From positions 2,728,001 through 2,792,000 of the forward strand of contig NZ_CP059725.1 in assembly GCF_014117425.1 (NCBI RefSeq): a DNA stretch of 64,000 nucleotides, given 5' to 3'. Shown one piece after another: positions 56,864 through 64,000 of this stretch. Under the pieces are notes generated by a model. That model had not been told where the DNA came from and searched no databases. It saw nothing but the letters and a program-made list of their open reading frames with translations. The position numbers and the translations under genes are program-made. Origin of the DNA: Bartonella sp. HY038. Its GTDB lineage: Bacteria > Pseudomonadota > Alphaproteobacteria > Rhizobiales > Rhizobiaceae. Position 1 is the stretch's first letter. Each line of letters opens with the position of its first letter.

Positions 56864-58192
56864 TTAATTTTTCATAGGTCCAACAACAAGTAATGCTGGT
56901 TCATCTTTAAAAATCTTTTTTGCAACCTCGTGAACATCATCCAAAGTTACCCCATTGATCAAATCTGCACGTTTTTCAATGTAGTCAATCGGCAAATTTT
57001 CTTGCTGAAGACCTACCAAAACCGATGCAATCGACGATGAAGAAGAAAGATTATTCACCGCATAAGACCCAACCACAAAACTCTTGGCATTTTTTAGTTC
57101 ATCTGCAGTAATATTATTCTCAACCAGATTTTTAATCTCGTTGCGGATTGTTTTTAACGATTCTTCGGCCTTTTCGGCCCGCGTTGCGGTTGAAATCATC
57201 AGCGCTTCGGCATGATCATAATTGACAAGACTACTTGATACACCATAAGCGAGACCACGCTTATCACGTACCTCGGCAAATAGCCGCGACGTCAAACCAG
57301 AGCCGCCAAGAATATCATTCATAAGATATGCTGCAAAAAAATCCTTATCTGAACGCTTTATACCAGGATAAACCAAAGCCAGTGTTGTTTGCGGCAAGTC
57401 ATAATTAACATTGGTCATGCCACCAAGCTGCAATTTTGCATCAGGAATTTCAATCAAAGTTGCCTTTTCTGGTAAATCCCCAAATAATTTATCTACCAAT
57501 TCACCTGCTTGTTGTTCATTAATCGGGCCAACAAGCCCAATTTTTAGATTATCGCGTGCCAAAATATTTTTATGAGCCGCAATAATATCATCGCGATTAA
57601 TCTTGGCTAAACTGTCAAGCGTCCCTTCACCTCGGCGGCTATAGGGATGTTTGCCATAGAGCATTGCATTGAATTTATTTTGGCCAATGGTCATTGGATC
57701 GCGCTCAGAGCCTTTAATAGACGTAACAATCTGCTCACGAATACGATCAATTGCATCTTGGTCAAAACGTGGTTTATCGAGCGCCAATTTCAAAAAATTA
57801 ATCGCTTCATCGCGATTTTGCGCCAAAACCCGTAAAGAGCCACTTATTTTATCTCTATTTGCATCAAAAGCGATATCTGCGCCAATATCATCAAGCTTTG
57901 CCTGATATTCAAGCGAAGTAAGATCCCCGGCCCCCTCGTCGAAAAGGCCGCTCATCAAATTGACTAGTCCTTCTTTGCCCTCAGGATCTTGTGTTGTACC
58001 ACCAACCCAAGAAAATTGTAAGGCAACAAGCGGCACGCTTTGATCTTCCACTAGCCATAATTTGATACCTTTTGGCGAGGTAACTTCCTTAATTTCAATA
58101 GCATGAGCAGAAAACGCTGAAAATACAACAAAGCAACAGCCAATTATGACAGATAGATAATTCAAAAAACTATTTTTAAATTTATTTTTCAT
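56864..58192 (-). CDS. M16-family peptidase-like subunit, non-catalytic type
   Basis: 442 residues with an export signal (LSVIIGCCFVVFSAFSAHA). It has the M16 fold, but the zinc motif HxxEH is absent: the corresponding helix reads LVNLMSGLFDEGAG. The C-terminal R/Y pair region is kept (EVRDKRGLAYGVSSSLVNY). It is the non-catalytic partner of the M16 peptidase upstream, like the alpha subunit of mitochondrial processing peptidase. ATG 58192 is preferred (AAGGGAT upstream); the frame extends seven codons to a TTG. 24 bp separate the two genes. Confidence 0.9.
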   Translation of the reverse strand: MKNKFKNSFLNYLSVIIGCCFVVFSAFSAHAIEIKEVTSPKGIKLWLVEDQSVPLVALQFSWVGGTTQDPEGKEGLVNLMSGLFDEGAGDLTSLEYQAKLDDIGADIAFDANRDKISGSLRVLAQNRDEAINFLKLALDKPRFDQDAIDRIREQIVTSIKGSERDPMTIGQNKFNAMLYGKHPYSRRGEGTLDSLAKINRDDIIAAHKNILARDNLKIGLVGPINEQQAGELVDKLFGDLPEKATLIEIPDAKLQLGGMTNVNYDLPQTTLALVYPGIKRSDKDFFAAYLMNDILGGSGLTSRLFAEVRDKRGLAYGVSSSLVNYDHAEALMISTATRAEKAEESLKTIRNEIKNLVENNITADELKNAKSFVVGSYAVNNLSSSSSIASVLVGLQQENLPIDYIEKRADLINGVTLDDVHEVAKKIFKDEPALLVVGPMKN

Positions 58193-58216
58193 CGGAATAT
58201 CCCTTATTGCCAAAAG

Positions 58217-59848
58217 CTATTGCTGTTCGCTCTCATCAGTGCCCATGGCAGGTGTCGCTGACGTTGCATCTTCACGAGGTTTTTCACCTTTTGGTGGCAA
58301 TAAGTAACTGACAACCCCCTTATCTCCATCAAGATAGGCTTTGGCCGCTTCTTTAATTGCCTCGGGAGTTACCTTTTTAAGTCGCTCTGGCCATTCATGG
58401 ATCGTTTCCAATGTTTGCCCAGTTGATAAGGCTGCTCCATAAATATTGGCAAGCCCTGATGGACTATCTTGGGAATAGATAATGGCTCGGATAAACCGCT
58501 CACGAGCTTGATTAAGTTCAGCCTCGCTTACGCCGTTCTTGGCAATATCAGCAATGACTTCATTAATCTCACTTTGTAATTCTTCAAGAGTGTTATTGTT
58601 GCGCGGCATAGCATAAACATAGAATATGCCATCATCAACACTTACACCACTATAGCCACTACCAACCGATGCCGCCTTGCCTTCTTGCACCACAAATTTA
58701 GTATAAAGGCGCGAGCGTTGTGATCCACCTAAAATCTCACCAAGAAGATCCAAGGCTTCAGCCTGTCCAGTTTTGGCGTTATTATAGGACGGCACAACCC
58801 ATAAATGCTGGAAACTTTCATTGCTAACGCGCGGATCGCGCATCGTCACAACGCGCTGCGTGCGGCTAACTGGCTCTTGTGGGCGAATACGCTTTTGGGG
58901 TGGGCTTGAGCGTTTTTCTAACTTGCCAAAAGTTGCAAGGCTCAATTCACGCGCTTTTTCAGGCGTGATATCGCCCGCTAAAATGAGCGTTGCATTATTA
59001 GGGGTATAAAATTTATGATAGAAGTTAATCGCATCTTCGCGGCTTAAAGCTTCCATTTCCTGCTTCCAGCCAATAACTGGATTATGATAGGGACTATTTA
59101 AAAATAAGGTTGCTCGACTTTCTTCCGATAGCATTGCAGCAGGGCTGTTATCGGTACGCATGCGCCGCTCCTCAATGATAACCTGACGCTCCGATGTAAT
59201 ATCATCTTCACTTAGAACGAGGTTCAACATGCGATCAGCTTCGCGCTTCATCATTTCTTCGATATATTGCGACGCAACACTTTGGAAATAGGCGGTGTAA
59301 TCATAAGAGGTAAAAGCATTTTGCTGGCCACCAAGACGCGAAATAGTCTGGTTGAACTCATCTCCTGGATAGGTCTTCGTGCCCTTAAACATTAAATGCT
59401 CTAGGAAATGGGCAATGCCTGTCGTACCCGGATTTTCATCCGCTGATCCAGCGCGATACCAAACCATTTGGGTGATGACGGGTGCGCGATGATTAGGTAA
59501 AACAATAACCTGCAACCCATTTTCAAGGGTAAAACGATAAGCATCACCGATTTTTTCAATATCTGGTAAAACCTGTTGAGATTGATCAGATTGACTTGGC
59601 TCAGTTTGTTGATTGGTTTCAACTGCATTTGGCGCGTTCTCAACCAAAGGTGCGGTGCTAGATGGTGCACCCGTTGCCGGTTCGTTTACCTGACTTATTC
59701 TATCACTTTGCTGCCCCAAAATAGGATTATTAACGGTATTTGCAGCAATGGTTAATGGTGCATTTATACTGCTTGCTAGAGCTGTTGAGGCACCAAGAGA
59801 TAGTGCCATAAACGCGGTTAGAGCAAGTTTGGTAAATTTTCCCGACAC
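58217..59848 (-). CDS. M16-family zinc peptidase, catalytic subunit
   Basis: 543 residues. A GTG start with AAAGAGG upstream. A signal peptide (LALTAFMALSLGASTALA) is followed by a low-complexity Gln/Ser/Asn-rich linker (about 50-92) and the M16 core. The zinc motif is H147-F-L-E-H151 in GIAHFLEHLMFKGT, and the third ligand Glu lies in ITSERQVIIEERR near residue 226. A periplasmic peptidase, probably clearing peptides together with the partner subunit; the target is unknown. The tail (KPREDATSATPAMGTDESEQQ) is disordered. Last gene before rsmD. Confidence 0.93.
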   Translation of the reverse strand: MSGKFTKLALTAFMALSLGASTALASSINAPLTIAANTVNNPILGQQSDRISQVNEPATGAPSSTAPLVENAPNAVETNQQTEPSQSDQSQQVLPDIEKIGDAYRFTLENGLQVIVLPNHRAPVITQMVWYRAGSADENPGTTGIAHFLEHLMFKGTKTYPGDEFNQTISRLGGQQNAFTSYDYTAYFQSVASQYIEEMMKREADRMLNLVLSEDDITSERQVIIEERRMRTDNSPAAMLSEESRATLFLNSPYHNPVIGWKQEMEALSREDAINFYHKFYTPNNATLILAGDITPEKARELSLATFGKLEKRSSPPQKRIRPQEPVSRTQRVVTMRDPRVSNESFQHLWVVPSYNNAKTGQAEALDLLGEILGGSQRSRLYTKFVVQEGKAASVGSGYSGVSVDDGIFYVYAMPRNNNTLEELQSEINEVIADIAKNGVSEAELNQARERFIRAIIYSQDSPSGLANIYGAALSTGQTLETIHEWPERLKKVTPEAIKEAAKAYLDGDKGVVSYLLPPKGEKPREDATSATPAMGTDESEQQ

Positions 59849-59867
59849 GCTTTACCTCTTTTTAAAA

Positions 59868-60431
59868 CTAACTAATTTGCATAAATTCATAAAGTCGAAT
59901 GACCGTATTGCCATAGCCACGTTCATCAACCAACCGAAAATTGGCTGGCAAACTTACAATTGCTTCCTTTGTTTCTTCAAGCACAATAATGGCATCATTA
60001 TGAAGCCAGCCACCTTCCATTGCACTAACAAAGGCCTTTTCGCCTAAACCTTTACCATAAGGTGGATCGGCAAAAACCAGATGAAAAGGCTGCATCGTAC
60101 CAATTTCGCCAAGCTGTGTTGCATCTCGGCGCAAAATACGCGCTGAACCTGTTAAAGCAAATTCTTCTATATTTTTTTGGATAAGGCCGCGCCCTTCAAC
60201 CGATTGCTCGACAAAAACACTCGCTTTCGCTCCGCGTGACAGCGCTTCAAAACCCAAAGCGCCTGTGCCTGCAAATAAATCAAGCACGCGCTTTCCTTCA
60301 AAATTGAAGGAAAGCCCATGATTTAAAATATTAAAAAGACTTTCGCGTGTACGATCAGTAGTTGGGCGAATATCATGCCCCTTAGGAGTGGCAAGAGACC
60401 TGCCACTCAAACGACCTGCGACGATACGCAT
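59868..60431 (-). CDS. rsmD: 16S rRNA (guanine(966)-N2)-methyltransferase
   Basis: 187 residues. RsmD methylates G966 of 16S rRNA in the 30S subunit. Visible: [36 protein letters not shown], the SAM motif VLDLFAGTGALGFEALSRGA, and the catalytic LVFADPPYGKG. The ATG overlaps the stop of the pseudouridine synthase gene by one base (TAATG), so they are translationally coupled; the same pair is conserved in the order. Confidence 0.95.
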   Translation of the reverse strand: MRIVAGRLSGRSLATPKGHDIRPTTDRTRESLFNILNHGLSFNFEGKRVLDLFAGTGALGFEALSRGAKASVFVEQSVEGRGLIQKNIEEFALTGSARILRRDATQLGEIGTMQPFHLVFADPPYGKGLGEKAFVSAMEGGWLHNDAIIVLEETKEAIVSLPANFRLVDERGYGNTVIRLYEFMQIS

Positions 60432-62692
60432 TATTTATTATCTCCACCATGCGGCCTTGAACGAGGTCCATCACTTTTATAGGGACGACCACCGCTTGGG
60501 CGCGATGATTTATCAAAAGACTTATTACCGCCAAATGATTTACCACCATTTGATGAACGGCGATCGCCACCACCGCTACGATTGTCACCATCGCGGTTAA
60601 AACTTGGACGACGATCTCCGCCACTACGGTTTTCACCGCTACGATTACCACCATCACGGTTATAGCTTGGGCGACGATCTCCGCCATTACGGTTTTCGCC
60701 GCTGCGATTACCACCATCACGGTTATAGCTTGGGCGACGATCTCCGCCATTACGGTTTTCGCCGCTACGATTATCACCATCACGGTTATAGCTTGGGCGA
60801 CGATCTCCGCCACTACGGTTTTCGCTGCTGCGATTACCACCATCACGGTTAAAGCTTGGGCGACGATCTCCGCCACTACGGTTTTCGCTGCTGCGATTAC
60901 CACCATCACGGTTATAGCTTGGGCGACGATCTCCGCTACTACGGTTTTCGCTGCTGCGATTACCACCATCACGGTTATAGCTTGGGCGACGATCTCCGCC
61001 ACTACGGTTTTCGCCGCTGCGATTACCACCATCACGGTTAAAACTTGGACGACGTTCTCCACCACCACGGTTTTCACCGCTACGATTACCACCATCACGG
61101 TTATAGCTTGGGCGACGTTCTCCACCACCACGGCTTTCGCCGCTGCGATTATCGCCATCGCGGTTAAAGCTTGGGCGACGATCTCCGCCACTACGGTTTT
61201 CGCTGCTGCGATTATCACCATCTCGATTAAAACGTGGACGACGATCATCACCACTGCGACCGTCTCTTGCACGATTTTCACCGTCACGCGGATAGGTTTT
61301 TTCAATACGTGTCTTTGTAGGGCGGGCACCTGGCGCCATCCAAACATTAACGGAGCGATTTTTACGTTTTTCGTTTACGTCAGGCTTATCACCTTCTGCA
61401 CCCTTTGCGCCAAATCCTTTATCTTTAAAATCTTTGCCTTTAAAGCCTTTATCCTTGAAGCCCTTATCACCAAAAGAACGCTTTTCGCGTGGCTCTGAAA
61501 ATTTGCTATCGCCACGATCACGGGAAAAACCACGATCCCCTCGCTCGCCCCTGTCACCACGGTCGTCTTTGCCAAAACGCCCCTTAAAACCACCTCTGCG
61601 CGGTGCTGGTGCATCTGATGAAGCAATCCAACCCTCATCATCACTATTTGCGGATGAATTACTTGCGCTAGACACAGGCTTGTTAGAAAACGGATTTAAA
61701 ACAGGGCCATCAAAGTCGGCATTGGCTTCTTCAATCAAACGATCGCCTAATTGATCGCGCAATGTGCGCCCCTTCACTTCAAGAACCATTCCGGTTTCTA
61801 ATTCACCAAGCTGGAATGGGCCAAAAGAAATGCGGATAAGACGCGTAACACTCAAACCGAGTGAGCCAAGAATATTTTTAACTTCGCGGTTTTTACCTTC
61901 GCGCAATGACACAGCAAGCCAAAGATTGCTGCCCTGCTCGCGCTCAATCGTTGCTTCAACAGCGCCGTAGAAAACGCCATCAACGGCCACACCGTTTTTA
62001 AGTCCATCAAGCTGTGCTTGGGTTACACTACCATGAACGCGCACGCGATAGCGGCGCACCCATCCGGTTGCTGGCAATTCAAGAACGCGCGCAAGACCAC
62101 CATCATTGGTGAGCAAAAGCAAACCTTCAGTATTAATATCCAAACGGCCAACTGATAATACACGCGGCATTTCTTCAGGTAAATTATCAAATACTGTTGA
62201 ACGCCCCTCAGGATCACGGTTAGTTGTCACTAAACCAGCAGGCTTATGATAAAGCCAAAGGCGAGTGCGTTCTGCCTGTTGCAAAGGACGGCCATCAACC
62301 TTGATAACATCGGTTTTTGTAACATTAACTGCAGGACTATCAAGCACCTTGCCGTTAACTGATACGCGGCCCGCAGCAATCATGCTTTCGGCTTCACGAC
62401 GCGAAGCAATGCCAGCACGCGCTAGTCTTTTGGCTATGCGTGAACCGCCATCATCTTCTTCGGCTACATGCACAGTGCTCTTCTTGTCAAAATCACGCTT
62501 GCCAAAACCATTAGCATCGCGGCTCCGCCCTGCACCAAAGCTGCCAGAACGCTCATTATCTTTTCCAAAACGACTTCCACCTGGCTTTCTAAAACCACGG
62601 TCCTCAGACTTATTAAAAGAAGGCTTGCCTTCATCACGACCTTTTCCACGTGAAAAAGGTGGCTTACGCCCCTCATGACCATTGTCATTCAT
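60431..62692 (-). CDS. Ribosomal large-subunit pseudouridine synthase (RluB/RsuA type) with repetitive tail
   Basis: 753 residues. A basic disordered N-terminus (1-75), an S4 domain (about 84-130) and an RsuA/RluB-type pseudouridine synthase core with catalytic D185 in [20 protein letters not shown]. An unusually long C-terminal extension (about 330-753) is rich in Arg, Asn, Gly, Ser and Asp. The core converts a uridine of 23S rRNA to pseudouridine; the exact position is not certain. The tail holds about ten 21-residue repeats. Such tails occur in relatives but vary in length; it could bind RNA. Operonic with rsmD. Confidence 0.93.
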   Translation of the reverse strand: MNDNGHEGRKPPFSRGKGRDEGKPSFNKSEDRGFRKPGGSRFGKDNERSGSFGAGRSRDANGFGKRDFDKKSTVHVAEEDDGGSRIAKRLARAGIASRREAESMIAAGRVSVNGKVLDSPAVNVTKTDVIKVDGRPLQQAERTRLWLYHKPAGLVTTNRDPEGRSTVFDNLPEEMPRVLSVGRLDINTEGLLLLTNDGGLARVLELPATGWVRRYRVRVHGSVTQAQLDGLKNGVAVDGVFYGAVEATIEREQGSNLWLAVSLREGKNREVKNILGSLGLSVTRLIRISFGPFQLGELETGMVLEVKGRTLRDQLGDRLIEEANADFDGPVLNPFSNKPVSSASNSSANSDDEGWIASSDAPAPRRGGFKGRFGKDDRGDRGERGDRGFSRDRGDSKFSEPREKRSFGDKGFKDKGFKGKDFKDKGFGAKGAEGDKPDVNEKRKNRSVNVWMAPGARPTKTRIEKTYPRDGENRARDGRSGDDRRPRFNRDGDNRSSENRSGGDRRPSFNRDGDNRSGESRGGGERRPSYNRDGGNRSGENRGGGERRPSFNRDGGNRSGENRSGGDRRPSYNRDGGNRSSENRSSGDRRPSYNRDGGNRSSENRSGGDRRPSFNRDGGNRSSENRSGGDRRPSYNRDGDNRSGENRNGGDRRPSYNRDGGNRSGENRNGGDRRPSYNRDGGNRSGENRSGGDRRPSFNRDGDNRSGGGDRRSSNGGKSFGGNKSFDKSSRPSGGRPYKSDGPRSRPHGGDNK
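60560..61250 (-). repeat. 63-bp minisatellite in the pseudouridine synthase gene
   Basis: Ten full and one partial copies of a 63-bp unit coding for 21 residues of the form [21 protein letters not shown]. Variants are clustered: Y/F at position 8, D/G at 13, S/G at 17, S/N/G at 21. Because the unit is a multiple of three, copy changes keep the frame. Copies are nearly identical, which points to recent slippage or unequal recombination. Confidence 0.92.
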
Positions 62693-63242
62693 ATATATAA
62701 TACCTCAAATACAGCACGTAATCACTACGTCAAGTTAGTTCTATTCTTGTCTTCGAACGGGGATGGAACAAACGAATTTGCAAGTTTTACAAATCCAGTC
62801 AGTCGATTGGAATTTTACGCAGCCAAAATCATTATAAATTACCAACTAAACCCATTTGTCAACTGACATTGGTTTTTTAAGTATATTCTAAAAAAACGAT
62901 CATCAATGACCAATACAGGTAGTATCAATTTATTTTGATGAGATCTGCTTTCACTCTAAAGCTAGCATCCTATGGAACAAAATGCTATAACCCTTTGCTC
63001 TTGCCATTGAAAGTAACACAAATTAAAAAAATCACCAATAGCACCGAGCACAATCAATTAAATTTTGTCAATTATTATCAGCTTTGTTCGATCAACAATG
63101 TGCAAACTGTTTTGCCTAAAATAGCATTCAGCAAAATTATTTAAATTGATCGTGACGATTTTTAATTTTTGTTTATTGATGCAATATAGTTAAACGGACT
63201 TCTAAACCTAAGCAAAAAAAGATAATAACGAAATTGAACAAT
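62693..63242. other. Intergenic region between rpsP and the pseudouridine synthase gene
   Basis: 550 bp. It contains no supported gene; a 70-codon plus-strand open frame (62935-63144) has no ribosome binding site and unlikely composition. rimM, trmD and rplS, which usually follow rpsP, are missing, as is the tadA-like gene that usually faces the synthase. Confidence 0.5.
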
Positions 63243-63276
63243 AAAAAACCCGCTTGATCGCTCAAGCGGGTTTTTT
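63243..63276 (-). terminator. Terminator after rpsP
   Basis: Perfect 15-bp stem AAAAAACCCGCTTGA with its complement and a TCGC loop. T6 follows on both strands; it lies 15 bases past the rpsP stop. Confidence 0.93.
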
Positions 63277-63291
63277 ATAAAATAATATAAA

Positions 63292-63678
63292 TTATTCAGC
63301 TGATGCAGCAGCTTCTGCGGCAGCAGCAGCTTTTGCAGCTGCATCTTCTTCAGCTTGTTTCGCCATTGCAATACGCTCAACAGCTTTTTTACCTGGCTCA
63401 CCTTTTTTAGGATTGCTACGGGCATCACGCTTTGCAAGGCCAGCATCGTTCAAGAAGCGAAGAACGCGGTCTGTTGGCTGTGCGCCTTGTGAAATCCAAT
63501 GTTGAATACGCTCTGTTACCAATTGAACGCGCTCACCATCCTTTGGAAGCATAGGATTCCATGCACCAACTTTTTCGATAAAACGGCCATCGCGTGGGCT
63601 ACGAACATCAGCTACTACGATATGGTAGTAAGGACGCTTTTTTGAACCTGCACGGGCCAAACGAATTTTTAAAGACAT
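63292..63678 (-). CDS. rpsP: 30S ribosomal protein S16
   Basis: 128 residues. S16 stabilises the 16S rRNA 5' domain. [43 protein letters not shown] at the start and [25 protein letters not shown] in the middle are conserved. The Ala/Lys/Glu-rich tail is the extended form seen in the order. AGGAGA precedes the ATG. A GCCGG / CCGGC hairpin (63700-63713) lies about 22 bases before the start. The chorismate mutase gene upstream is the expected neighbour. Confidence 0.96.
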   Translation of the reverse strand: MSLKIRLARAGSKKRPYYHIVVADVRSPRDGRFIEKVGAWNPMLPKDGERVQLVTERIQHWISQGAQPTDRVLRFLNDAGLAKRDARSNPKKGEPGKKAVERIAMAKQAEEDAAAKAAAAAEAAASAE

Positions 63679-63750
63679 TATATTCTCCTGTTATAGATCG
63701 CCGGTTGGCCGGCAGCTCGTAATTTTTTCCGACATAATCGAAAGTGTTGT

Positions 63751-64000
63751 TTAGCTGCCAATACGGGCAGCGGTATCTTCATGATGACGAATTACTTCAC
63801 GCACGATGAAATTTAAAAACTTTTCCGCAAAATCTGGATCAAGCTGTGATTCTTCAGCCAATTTACGCAAACGTTCAATTTGTCTTTTTTCGCGGTTCGG
63901 GTCAGCAGCAGGTAAATTGCGCTCCGCCTTTAAAACCCCAACTGCTTTGGTGCACCGAAAACGCTCGGCAAGAATATGAATAAGCGCCGCATCAAAATTA
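63751..64000 (-). CDS. Chorismate mutase (AroQ type), C-terminal part
   Basis: The frame is open from the stop at 63751 to the window end; 5' truncated. The visible ~82 residues read NFDAALIHILAERFRCTKAVGVLKAE, then NREKRQIERLRKLAEESQLDPDFAEKFLNFIVREVIRHH. This is the helical AroQ chorismate mutase fold with its Arg/Lys active-site residues. It converts chorismate to prephenate for Phe/Tyr synthesis. In the order it lies between ffh and rpsP. Confidence 0.92.
   Translation of the reverse strand, partial: NFDAALIHILAERFRCTKAVGVLKAERNLPAADPNREKRQIERLRKLAEESQLDPDFAEKFLNFIVREVIRHHEDTAARIGS

Noticed and set aside
60560..61250. Possible CRISPR array because of regular repeats
   Set aside because: The repeats are contiguous 63-bp units without spacers and are in frame within a coding gene. 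No other CRISPR-like array was seen.
60382..61347. 321-residue minus-strand open frame rich in Val/Ala repeats, and plus-strand repeat frames at 60604-61041
   Set aside because: They are other-frame shadows of the 63-bp repeat in the pseudouridine synthase gene; composition is unnatural and no ribosome binding site is seen.
62935..63144. 69-codon plus-strand open frame between rpsP and the pseudouridine synthase gene
   Set aside because: No ribosome binding site or recognisable pattern; expected by chance in AT-rich DNA.

Overview
The window is a chromosomal segment of an AT-rich alphaproteobacterium of the order Hyphomicrobiales (Rhizobiales), on the Brucellaceae/Bartonellaceae side. The evidence is gene content, not a database match. 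Order-typical families include UPF0262, DUF4167, DUF1402, DUF2125, a YbjN protein like that of Brucella, CarD, FdxA, the envC-ctpA pair and an atpHAGDC operon without the Fo genes. Base composition and the long AT-rich spacers are closer to Bartonella-like genomes than to Brucella, but nirK, nnrS and benE suggest a larger metabolic repertoire than a typical Bartonella. I cannot name the genus.

Layout. 1-1.3 kb: tandem barstar-family proteins. 1.4-9 kb: ybjN-like, ubiK, then the lgt-midA-pgeF-M24 block (lipoprotein maturation, complex I assembly factor, peptidoglycan editing), a lipoprotein, csaA and a ketopantoate-reductase-like gene. 9.4-14 kb: hisD, UPF0262, low-MW phosphatase-like, then a secreted DUF3298 protein and an orphan. 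14.2-19.5 kb: F1-ATPase operon (minus strand). 20-28 kb: rpsO, pnp, fdxA, carD, a SulP transporter behind a structured 5' leader, a universal stress protein. 28-34 kb: leuB, an AT-rich methyltransferase, trxB, a LysR regulator, DUF4167. 34.5-37.3 kb: accessory segment with a membrane orphan, decayed sequence, a gene broken by one in-frame stop, and two tandem DUF2247-like proteins. 37-43 kb: DUF1402, ctpA, envC, an anti-Shine-Dalgarno three-hairpin small RNA, ubiH-like, tesB. 44-51 kb: nirK behind an FNR/NnrR-type box, DUF2125, an RtcB-like ligase, a membrane protein and nnrS. 51-64 kb: formate-THF ligase, a short Trm112 gene, a LON-substrate-binding protein, benE, a patatin, an M16 peptidase pair, rsmD, an rluB-type pseudouridine synthase with a 63-bp minisatellite tail, rpsP and the end of a chorismate mutase.

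Most genes are housekeeping. The most interesting signals are non-coding: a cuckoo/alpha-r14-like sRNA at 41.43-41.55 kb and a three-way-junction RNA with a possible pseudoknot in front of the SulP gene at 25.44-25.49 kb. Next come a candidate S15 leader and a long pnp leader hairpin. Two loci (0-1.3 kb and 35.7-37.3 kb) look like orphan immunity-gene arrays with no toxin in view. Many Hyphomicrobiales gene neighbourhoods are cut at their edges (rpsP without rimM-trmD-rplS, rpsO without truB, hisD without murA, atpH without priA). With the large spacers, this suggests an extensively rearranged chromosome.

Many start codons were moved downstream of the longest open frame because a clear Shine-Dalgarno sequence sits inside the extension; each case is stated.
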